A stretch of 19,438 bases of DNA from an uncultured Catenibacterium sp. (lineage in GTDB: Bacteria > Bacillota_I > Bacilli_A > Erysipelotrichales > Coprobacillaceae), in contig CAAFPB010000065.1 of NCBI GenBank assembly GCA_900764725.1, forward strand, positions 1-19,438. The letters run 5' to 3'. This document shows, one piece after another, positions 8,168 through 13,776 of this stretch (the stretch's first letter is position 1; every line of letters begins with the position of its first letter). Both the position numbers and the translations under genes were made by a program. The notes beneath the pieces are model-generated. The model saw only the letters and a list, made by a program, of their open reading frames with translations. It was not told the origin of the DNA and did no database searches.

Positions 8168-8196
8168 AAAGATGGGGGGAGTTCCTCCATCTTTTT
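8168..8196 (+). terminator. Rho-independent terminator after glgA
   Basis: Arms AAAGATGG (8168-8175) and CCATCTTT (8187-8194), extended inward by G-C pairs, are followed by T to 8196. The T-run ends only 4 bases before the AGGAGG of the next gene, so that gene has almost no room for its own promoter downstream of the terminator. Confidence 0.85.
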
Positions 8197-8214
8197 AGTT
8201 AGGAGGATAATAGT

Positions 8215-8535
8215 ATGAGTTTATTAGATAAAGTAAAAGAGTTTACTGAAAGTGAAGAAGTACAAAAAGGTATTCAAAGAGTTAAAGAGAATACTGAAGA
8301 AATATTAAGTGAAGAGAATATTAATAAGTGTGTTGATCGTGCGAAAGTTGCAGCGCATACTGTTTCTGAATCAGATGCTTATAAAAAAGCCAAAGATGGT
8401 ATAAAAAAGGTGACTGAAACAGAAGAATTCAAGGATGGCGTGAATGATTTAAAGGACTTAGGAGCCAAAGGTTTATCCCTTACATCTAAAGGTTTAGATA
8501 AATTATCAAAAAAATTAAGTGATACAAAGAAATAA
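8215..8535 (+). CDS. Small charged helical protein of unknown function
   Basis: A 106-residue protein I do not recognise. It is rich in Lys, Glu, Asp and Ser, has a single Cys (C39), no signal peptide and no membrane segment, and should be largely amphipathic helix. It contains related segments: TESEEVQKGIQRVK (11-24), SESDAYKKAKDGIKKV (51-66) and TETEEFKDGVNDLK (67-80), sharing the pattern TExEExxxGhxxhK in the first and third. AGGAGG at 8201-8206 is 8 bases from the ATG, which supports real translation. It sits right behind the glgA terminator and ahead of the cysS promoter. A link to glycogen (for example a granule-surface protein) is only a guess from position. Confidence 0.7.
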   Translation: MSLLDKVKEFTESEEVQKGIQRVKENTEEILSEENINKCVDRAKVAAHTVSESDAYKKAKDGIKKVTETEEFKDGVNDLKDLGAKGLSLTSKGLDKLSKKLSDTKK

Positions 8536-8549
8536 GAACGGCGTTTGTC

Positions 8550-8578
8550 TTGAAGAATAGACGATAATTTGATATAGT
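8550..8578 (+). promoter_or_regulatory. Promoter for the cysS operon
   Basis: TTGAAG (8550-8555), a 17-base spacer and TATAGT (8573-8578), with an extended -10 TG at 8570-8571. Transcription would start near 8585, just before stem I of the T-box leader. It begins shortly after the stop of the small gene. Confidence 0.7.
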
Positions 8579-8584
8579 GAAGTA

Positions 8585-8762
8585 AATTATAGATGAGAAT
8601 GAATAGAACAAGAAGCTTACAGCGAGGATGAAGTGGTGGAAGCATCTAGTGGAAGGTTCTAGGATGCACCCATCTGAGTCTTTTTGAAAGAAAGAACGTT
8701 TGACTTGCGTTAAGAGTGAAAAGCTATGGTAAGGTGGATCGTCTTTATCATGAGCTTTTTTT
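8585..8762 (+). promoter_or_regulatory. T-box leader, cysteine specific, upstream of cysS
   Basis: The leader RNA can form a T-box stem I. Base helix AGATG (8591-8595) pairs with CATCT (8671-8675), and the next helix TAGAAC (8604-8609) pairs with GTTCTA (8656-8661). Between them, on the 3' strand, an internal loop holds the codon TGC (8665-8667) followed by A, which fits a Cys specifier. AGCGAG (8621-8626) and GGTGGAAG (8635-8642) match the conserved distal stem I elements. Near the 3' end AAGGTGGATCGTC (8731-8743) resembles the T-box; its TGGA would pair with the UCCA 3' end of tRNA-Cys. Uncharged tRNA-Cys should allow readthrough into cysS. The T-box core is divergent and short. Confidence 0.8.
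8719..8762 (+). terminator. T-box-controlled terminator before cysS
   Basis: AAAAGCT (8719-8725) pairs with AGCTTTT (8753-8759). After one bulged base, ATGGTAAGG can continue the stem with CTTTATCAT, leaving TGGATCGT in the loop. T's run to 8762. This is the conditional terminator of the cysS leader. Confidence 0.8.
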
Positions 8763-8778
8763 ATTTGAGGAGGATGTT

Positions 8779-10122
8779 ATGAAATTATTTAACACATTAA
8801 CAAACAAAAAAGAAGAATTTAAGCCAATTGAAGAAGGTAAAGTTTCTATCTATATTTGTGGTCCTACAGTTTATAACCATGCGCATATTGGAAATACTCG
8901 TCCAATGATTGTATTTGATGTATTAAGACGTACTTTTGAATATCTAGGTAATGATGTCACTTTTGTATCTAACTATACAGATGTAGATGATAAGATTATC
9001 AAAGCTGCTAAAGCAGAAGGTATTACAGAAAAGGAATTAACTGATAAATATATCAAAGCATATGAAGATGTAAGAGCAGGATTAAATATTGAAGATCCTA
9101 CATATAAACCAAGAGTCACTGAAACAATGCCTGAAATCATTGATTTCATTCAGGCATTAATTGATAAAGGTTATGCTTATGAAGTAGATGGAGATGTTTA
9201 TTTCCGTGTTACTAAGGTTAAAGAATACGGTATGTTATCTGGTATTAAGGTAGAAGATTTGATTGCTGGTGCAAGTGATCGTACTCTATCTGAAGATGAC
9301 AAGAAGAAGGAAAGTACAACTGACTTCGCTTTATGGAAAAAGACTGATGAAGGTATTCAGTTTGATACACCTTGGTCAAAAGGTAGACCAGGATGGCATA
9401 CTGAATGTGTTGTCATGATCAATAAGTTATTTAAAGATGGTAAGATTGATATCCATGGTGGAGGACAGGACTTAAAGTTCCCTCATCATGAAAATGAAAT
9501 TGCCCAGTCTATGGCATATAATGGACATCCTATCGCAAACTACTGGATGCATAACCAGATGATCAATATCGATGGTGAAAAGATGTCTAAATCATTAGGT
9601 AATGTATTATGGGCTAAGGATTTAATTGTAGAATTTGGATGCAATGTATTTAAATGGTTAATGCTTTCTACTCATTATCGTAACCCATTAAATATGACTG
9701 ATGAGGTCATTAAAGGTGTACGTAAAGAAGTATCTAAAGTAGAAAATGTTACTAAGAATGCGTCTTTATATTTACAGGTCAACCATGTACCTGCTCATGA
9801 TTATAAGAAGGAAACAGTGGATGCAATGGTCAATGCCTTAGAAGATGATTTAAATACATCTCTTGCATTAACACAAATCTTAGATCAGGTTAAAGTACTT
9901 AACCAGGTGATGCGTGTTAGAGAAAAAGACAATGATGTCATTGCTGAAGAATATGCAACACTTGTGAAGATGGGTGATGTCTTAGGCTTCTTATTTGAAG
10001 GTACTAAGTTAAGTGAAGAAGATATTGCTTTATATGAAGAATGGAATGCTTATAAGAAAGAAAAGAACTTTGATGAAGCAGACCGTGTAAGAAAAGAACT
10101 TACTGAAAGAGGCATTCTCTAA
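8779..10122 (+). CDS. cysS: Cysteinyl-tRNA synthetase
   Basis: Charges tRNA-Cys with cysteine. The 447-residue class I synthetase has the Zn-binding Cys in YICGPTVYN (C27), the HIGH-type motif HIGN (36-39), further Zn ligands in HTECVVM and FPHHENE, and KMSKS (268-272). The anticodon-binding helical domain and a short C-terminus ending in VRKELTERGIL follow. I chose ATG 8779 because GAGGAGG (8767-8773) lies 5 bases upstream and because longer frames would run through the T-box terminator hairpin. Expression is probably controlled by the Cys-specific T-box leader. It overlaps mrnC by one base. Confidence 0.97.
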   Translation: MKLFNTLTNKKEEFKPIEEGKVSIYICGPTVYNHAHIGNTRPMIVFDVLRRTFEYLGNDVTFVSNYTDVDDKIIKAAKAEGITEKELTDKYIKAYEDVRAGLNIEDPTYKPRVTETMPEIIDFIQALIDKGYAYEVDGDVYFRVTKVKEYGMLSGIKVEDLIAGASDRTLSEDDKKKESTTDFALWKKTDEGIQFDTPWSKGRPGWHTECVVMINKLFKDGKIDIHGGGQDLKFPHHENEIAQSMAYNGHPIANYWMHNQMINIDGEKMSKSLGNVLWAKDLIVEFGCNVFKWLMLSTHYRNPLNMTDEVIKGVRKEVSKVENVTKNASLYLQVNHVPAHDYKKETVDAMVNALEDDLNTSLALTQILDQVKVLNQVMRVREKDNDVIAEEYATLVKMGDVLGFLFEGTKLSEEDIALYEEWNAYKKEKNFDEADRVRKELTERGIL

Positions 10123-10520
10123 TGCGTCCAGAATTAATGAATGCACTCGCTGTCGCTTATTTAGGTGATGCAGTCTTTGAAGTCTATGTCCGTGAATATT
10201 TACTTACAGAAAAGGGCATTATGAAGCCTCATGAATTACAAAGAGCTTCTGTTAAATATGTCAGTGCTTATGCTCATGCAGGTTTTATGAAATATGCCCT
10301 CTCTAAAAACTTCTTTACAGAAGAAGAAGTACGCTTATTTAAGCGTGGACGTAACTGCAAAGGACATTCAGTTAAGAATAAGTCAGTTGTTGTACATAAC
10401 CAGTCTTCTGGTTTTGAATCAATGATTGGGCATCTTTATCTCACTAAGCAGACAGAAAGATTAGATGAAATATTTGAATTATTTAAGAAATATGTGGAAG
10501 AAGAGGAAGTGACAAAGTGA
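10122..10520 (+). CDS. mrnC: Mini-ribonuclease 3
   Basis: A 132-residue RNase III-type catalytic domain without the double-stranded-RNA-binding domain. Mini-III trims the ends of 23S rRNA precursors in Bacillota. The signature ALAVAYLGDAVFEVYVREYL places a conserved acidic residue at D16, and GRNCKGHSVKNK plus a late FESMIGHLYL carry the second half of the active site. The start overlaps the cysS stop (TAATG), and the end overlaps the rlmB start by 4 bases. The position directly after cysS is the usual one in this phylum and supports the call. Confidence 0.93.
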   Translation: MRPELMNALAVAYLGDAVFEVYVREYLLTEKGIMKPHELQRASVKYVSAYAHAGFMKYALSKNFFTEEEVRLFKRGRNCKGHSVKNKSVVVHNQSSGFESMIGHLYLTKQTERLDEIFELFKKYVEEEEVTK

Positions 10521-11242
10521 AAGAATGGATTTATGGTAAAAACACCGTCAGAGAACTATTAACAGGACCTAGACAGGTTTATGAAGTAATGATTCAGAAC
10601 CAGTCAAAGAATGATGATATTGTGAAGTTGTGTCGCAAGAATAATATAAAAATGAGGATGACGGATAAAAATGGCTTTATTAAACTTGTTGGGAATGTAA
10701 ACCATCAAGGTGTTATGGCTTTAATTGATGGTTATGACTATACACCTTTAGAAGATATCGTACGTAACATTCCAGAAGGAAAACAGCCACTCTTATTAAT
10801 GCTTGATGGTATGGAAGATCCTCACAACCTAGGTGCTATTATTCGTACATGTGATGCAATTGGTGTAGATGGTGTTATTATTGGTAAGAAGCGTTCTGTT
10901 GGTTTAAATGCGACAGTTGCAAAGGTATCTACAGGTGCTATTGACCATGTTCCTGTTGCTCAGGTAACTAACTTATCTCGTACTCTAGATTCTTTAAAGA
11001 AAGAAGGATTCTGGGTAGTAGGTTGTGAATTAGATAACTCTACAGATTATCGTGCTGTAGATTACAATATGCCACTTGTTCTTGTGATTGGATCAGAAGG
11101 ATTTGGTATTTCTCGTTTAGTAAAAGAACATTGTGATATGAATGTCATTCTACCAATGGTAGGACATGTCAATTCACTCAATGCTTCGGTTGCTACAGCC
11201 GTATTACTTTATCAGGTATATAACTCACGTCATCCTCTCTAA
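10517..11242 (+). CDS. rlmB: 23S rRNA (guanosine-2'-O-)-methyltransferase, RlmB/TrmH family
   Basis: SPOUT-class methyltransferase expected to modify the ribose of a 23S rRNA guanosine (G2251 in E. coli numbering). In its 241 residues, an N-terminal L30e-like substrate domain (WIYGKNTVRELL to about 75) is followed by the trefoil-knot domain with LDGMEDPHNLGAIIRTCDA, VIGSEGFGISRLV and LPMVGHVNSLNASVATAVLL, the three standard SPOUT motifs. The start is GTG at 10517, overlapping the mrnC stop (GTGA), with AGAGGAAG upstream. The stop codon lies in the loop of a hairpin that covers the next gene's ribosome binding site. Confidence 0.94.
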   Translation: MKEWIYGKNTVRELLTGPRQVYEVMIQNQSKNDDIVKLCRKNNIKMRMTDKNGFIKLVGNVNHQGVMALIDGYDYTPLEDIVRNIPEGKQPLLLMLDGMEDPHNLGAIIRTCDAIGVDGVIIGKKRSVGLNATVAKVSTGAIDHVPVAQVTNLSRTLDSLKKEGFWVVGCELDNSTDYRAVDYNMPLVLVIGSEGFGISRLVKEHCDMNVILPMVGHVNSLNASVATAVLLYQVYNSRHPL

Positions 11243-11252
11243 GAGGAGGATG
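11231..11252 (+). promoter_or_regulatory. Hairpin masking the sigma-factor ribosome binding site
   Basis: CATCCTC (11231-11237), the last coding bases of rlmB, can pair with GAGGATG (11246-11252). This would cover most of the AGGAGG (11244-11249) of the sigma-factor gene. The rlmB stop codon (11240-11242) is in the loop, so a ribosome finishing rlmB would open the structure. This suggests translational coupling. Confidence 0.5.
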
Positions 11253-11256
11253 ATCT

Positions 11257-11883
11257 ATGGATGATCGTACATTAAGGGAACTGATTTATTTAGGAAGATC
11301 GAATGACCCTGTCGCATTACAATATCTTTATAGTTATTATGATACTTTAGTTAAAGCAGTGATGAGGAAAATGAAGTATATCTCATCCATGTCTTTAGAA
11401 TCACAGGACTTATTACAGGTGGGACTCATTACCTTTGATAAGGTGTTCTGGAGCTATCGTGATGACTTGGATACTACATTTGATGTATATGCAAGAAGCT
11501 GTATTATTAAAAAGATGCAATCATTACTCAAGAAACAATATACTTTCTTTACTCGTTATGAAAAGAAGTCTGTGTCTCTAGATAAGATTGTGAACTATGA
11601 AGACCAACGTACTTATGGTGAATTGATTGCAGATCAAAAAGCGGAGTACTCTCCACAAAAAGCACAGAATCTAGAAAAAATCTGGGAACTTGTATATGCG
11701 ATTATCCAGAATGAGACATCAGAAAGAGATCAGAAGATCTTTCATCTTATTTTATTAGGTTATCCTGAAAAAGAGGTGGCACTGATGCTTGATATTTCAA
11801 TAAAGTGTGTTTATAACAGTGTTTATCGTGTAATGAGTAAATTAAGAGCGCATCCTTTTGGGGAGTTCTTAATTATCAATTGA
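11257..11883 (+). CDS. RNA polymerase sigma factor of the sigma-70 family, SigH-like
   Basis: A 208-residue sigma factor. Region 2 is DLLQVGLITFDKVFWSYRDD followed by FDVYARSCIIKKMQSLL, matching the SigH/ECF-like core-binding and -10 recognition region. The linker SLDKIVNYEDQRTYGELI resembles the corresponding part of SigH. A C-terminal helix-turn-helix (about 165-195, EKEVALMLDISIKCVYNSVYRVMSKLR in the protein but split here by pattern) would read the -35 region. The position before rpmG-secE-nusG is that of sigH in Bacillus. Whether it has the same regulon is unknown; the sequence is clearly divergent. The SD GAGGAGG (11243-11249) is 7 bases from the ATG and is partly masked by a hairpin. 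Confidence 0.85.
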   Translation: MDDRTLRELIYLGRSNDPVALQYLYSYYDTLVKAVMRKMKYISSMSLESQDLLQVGLITFDKVFWSYRDDLDTTFDVYARSCIIKKMQSLLKKQYTFFTRYEKKSVSLDKIVNYEDQRTYGELIADQKAEYSPQKAQNLEKIWELVYAIIQNETSERDQKIFHLILLGYPEKEVALMLDISIKCVYNSVYRVMSKLRAHPFGEFLIIN

Positions 11884-11908
11884 CGATATTGTGTATTTAT
11901 GATAAATT
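11880..11908 (+). promoter_or_regulatory. Putative promoter for rpmG-secE-nusG
   Basis: TTGACG (11880-11885), 17-base spacer, TAAATT (11903-11908) with an upstream TG at 11900-11901 (extended -10). The -35 overlaps the stop of the sigma-factor gene. The start point would be near 11915, giving a very short leader before AAGGAG (11919-11924). Confidence 0.5.
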
Positions 11909-11931
11909 AATTTAGGTTAAGGAGTGATAAG

Positions 11932-12081
11932 ATGAGAGAAAAAGTAATCTTAGTATGCACGGAATGCTTATCACGTAATTATTCAGTTTATAAGAATAAC
12001 AGAACAAATGTAAAACGTTTAGAATTACGTAAGTACTGCAAGAAATGCGGTAAGCATACGATACATAGAGAATCAAAATAA
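11932..12081 (+). CDS. rpmG: 50S ribosomal protein L33
   Basis: A 49-residue ribosomal protein of the large subunit near the E site. The sequence begins [17 protein letters not shown] and ends KHTIHRESK. Two CxxC pairs, C9/C12 and C36/C39, show that it is the zinc-binding (C+) form. AAGGAG is placed 7 bases before the ATG. It stands between the sigma factor and secE, as in Bacillus, and its stop abuts the secE AGGAGG. Short length explains why length-filtered gene finding may miss it. Confidence 0.95.
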   Translation: MREKVILVCTECLSRNYSVYKNNRTNVKRLELRKYCKKCGKHTIHRESK

Positions 12082-12094
12082 GGAGGCTGCATCC

Positions 12095-12394
12095 ATGGAT
12101 GATAAGGCTAGAAAAGAAAAGCTTAAGCAGGAACGCAAAGAGCTTAGAAAAGCAAAGAAGTTAGAACGTCAAAGACGTTTAGAAGAACAGGAAGATAAGA
12201 ATCCATTAAAATTTAAAGAATGGTTTTCTCTAAAAGGTATTCGTCAGGAAATTAAGAATGTTCATTGGTTAACAAAGAAAGAATTAGCTCGTGATGCATT
12301 TGTAGTACTTGCATTTACACTAGTTCTAGGTGTTTATTTCTATGGCGCAGATGCATTAATTGCATTAATTTTAAAGACATTGGGGTTAAGTTAA
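12095..12394 (+). CDS. secE: Preprotein translocase subunit SecE
   Basis: A 99-residue small membrane subunit of the SecYEG channel that clamps SecY. The first 35 residues are almost entirely Lys, Arg and Glu. The conserved cytosolic amphipathic part IRQEIKNVHWLTKKE (about 49-63) leads into one transmembrane helix (about 68-93). AGGAGG (12081-12086) is 8 bases from the ATG. One base separates its stop from nusG, the standard pairing. The long charged N-terminus is not needed for the family fold. Confidence 0.96.
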   Translation: MDDKARKEKLKQERKELRKAKKLERQRRLEEQEDKNPLKFKEWFSLKGIRQEIKNVHWLTKKELARDAFVVLAFTLVLGVYFYGADALIALILKTLGLS

Positions 12395-12395
12395 T

Positions 12396-12995
12396 ATGGC
12401 AGAAGAATTAGAAACTAAAGTAGAAAATACTGAAGAAACTCATGATTCCAATAATGAAGGAAGACAGTGGTATGTTGTAAATACATATTCAGGTCATGAA
12501 AATAAAGTAAAAGAAAACCTTGAAAAACGTGTTGAATCAATGGGACTTCAGAATATCCTTTTCAATATTGTGATTCCAGAACATGTTGAAACAGAAATCA
12601 AGAACGGTAAGAAAGTGAACAAGACAGTAAATATGTTCCCTGGTTATGTTCTTGTAGAAATGATTATGACAGATGAAGCTTGGTATATTGTCCGTAATAC
12701 ACCAGGTGTTACAGGATTCATCGGATCATCTGGTGGAGGGGCTAAACCTTTCCCAGTAAATAAGAGAGAATTAGATCCAATCTTAAAATCAATGGGTGTG
12801 CAGACTACAGCTGTAGAAATTGATTTTGGTGTAGGTGATTATGTAGAAGTTCTTGCTGGACCATTTGCAGCTAAGAGTGGTAAAGTAGAATCTATCGATA
12901 AAGAAAAAGAAACTGCAACAGTACTTGTTGATTTCTTAGGTAACCTTACTCCTATTGATTTAGAATTAATTCAGCTTAAGAAGATCGAAGAATAG
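12396..12995 (+). CDS. nusG: Transcription termination/antitermination factor NusG
   Basis: Binds RNA polymerase and couples it with Rho or the ribosome. The 199-residue protein has an acidic N-terminal tail (1-23), the NGN domain starting WYVVNTYSGHE (from about 25) with FPGYVLVEM and NTPGVTGFIG, and a C-terminal KOW domain (about 145-199) with GDYVEVLAGPFAAKSGKV. No strong Shine-Dalgarno is seen after the secE stop, so translation is probably coupled. A terminator overlaps its stop codon. In most Bacillota the next gene is rplK; here an ABC transporter intervenes. Confidence 0.97.
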   Translation: MAEELETKVENTEETHDSNNEGRQWYVVNTYSGHENKVKENLEKRVESMGLQNILFNIVIPEHVETEIKNGKKVNKTVNMFPGYVLVEMIMTDEAWYIVRNTPGVTGFIGSSGGGAKPFPVNKRELDPILKSMGVQTTAVEIDFGVGDYVEVLAGPFAAKSGKVESIDKEKETATVLVDFLGNLTPIDLELIQLKKIEE

Positions 12996-13019
12996 ACGTG
13001 CTTATGCATGTCTTTTTTT
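12994..13019 (+). terminator. Rho-independent terminator after nusG
   Basis: Arms AGACGTGC (12994-13001) and GCATGTCT (13006-13013), with one G-T pair, around loop TTAT, followed by seven T's to 13019. The stem starts inside the nusG stop codon. Confidence 0.9.
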
Positions 13020-13023
13020 GTGC

Positions 13024-13052
13024 TTGAAGATAAAATTGGTATCACTTACAAT
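13024..13052 (+). promoter_or_regulatory. Putative promoter for the ABC transporter genes
   Basis: TTGAAG (13024-13029), a 17-base spacer and TACAAT (13047-13052). The predicted start near 13059 falls on the AGGAGG (13059-13064), so the leader would be very short. It lies directly after the nusG terminator. Confidence 0.5.
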
Positions 13053-13071
13053 AATATTAGGAGGTGTGTGT

Positions 13072-13776
13072 ATGGATGCATTTATCGAATTAAAGAATGT
13101 TGTAAAAAGCTATACGATGGGTGATGTCACTATTTATGCAAATAATGGTGTGAATTTTAGAGTAAATAAAGGTGAATTCACAGTTATAGTAGGTGCCTCA
13201 GGGGCAGGTAAAACAACTATTTTAAATATGCTAGGTGGTATGGATACACCTACAAGTGGGACTATTCTTGTAGATGGTCATAATATTGCGACTTATGATG
13301 ATAAACAATTAACAGATTATAGAAGAGATGATATTGGCTTTGTCTTTCAGTTCTATAATCTTGTACAGAACTTAACTGCATTAGAAAATGTAGAACTCGC
13401 TTCACAGATTTCTAAAGATCCCCTCAATTCAGTAGATATTCTAGAACGTGTTGGTCTTGGAGAACGTAAAGATAACTTCCCAGCACAGTTATCCGGTGGT
13501 GAACAACAACGTGTTGCAATAGCGCGTGCTATCGCAAAGAATCCCAAACTATTATTATGTGATGAACCAACAGGTGCACTTGATTATCAAACAGGTAAAT
13601 CAATTCTTGGTTTATTAAGAAGCATGTGTGATAACTATGGAATGACTGTAATCGTTATTACACATAACTCAGCCCTTGCCCCAATGGCTGATCAGGTCAT
13701 ACATCTTAAGAATGGAAAAGTGGAAAGACAGGAATATAATGAACATCCTGAATCCATCGATAATATTGAATGGTAA
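13072..13776 (+). CDS. ABC transporter ATP-binding protein (MacB/LolD-like family)
   Basis: A 234-residue ATPase that powers the FtsX-type permease encoded next. It has Walker A GASGAGKT (41-48), a Q-loop in [16 protein letters not shown], signature LSGGEQQR (140-147), Walker [13 protein letters not shown] (D164, E165) and the H-loop ITHN (H198). The [11 protein letters not shown] and ALENV segments are typical of the MacB/LolD/FtsE group, which work with permeases that do not carry substrate through a channel but move periplasmic or extracellular domains. ATG 13072 was chosen because AGGAGG lies 7 bases upstream and the family N-terminus ([11 protein letters not shown]) follows directly. The end overlaps the permease gene by 7 bases. 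Confidence 0.93.
   Translation: MDAFIELKNVVKSYTMGDVTIYANNGVNFRVNKGEFTVIVGASGAGKTTILNMLGGMDTPTSGTILVDGHNIATYDDKQLTDYRRDDIGFVFQFYNLVQNLTALENVELASQISKDPLNSVDILERVGLGERKDNFPAQLSGGEQQRVAIARAIAKNPKLLLCDEPTGALDYQTGKSILGLLRSMCDNYGMTVIVITHNSALAPMADQVIHLKNGKVERQEYNEHPESIDNIEW

Noticed and set aside
8593..8631. Short frame in the T-box leader (MRMNRTRSLQRG)
   Set aside because: No Shine-Dalgarno, and the sequence is explained by conserved stem I elements of the T-box.
8716..8778. Longer cysS frame starting at GTG 8716
   Set aside because: It would run through the terminator hairpin; ATG 8779 has GAGGAGG at good spacing and the family N-terminus.
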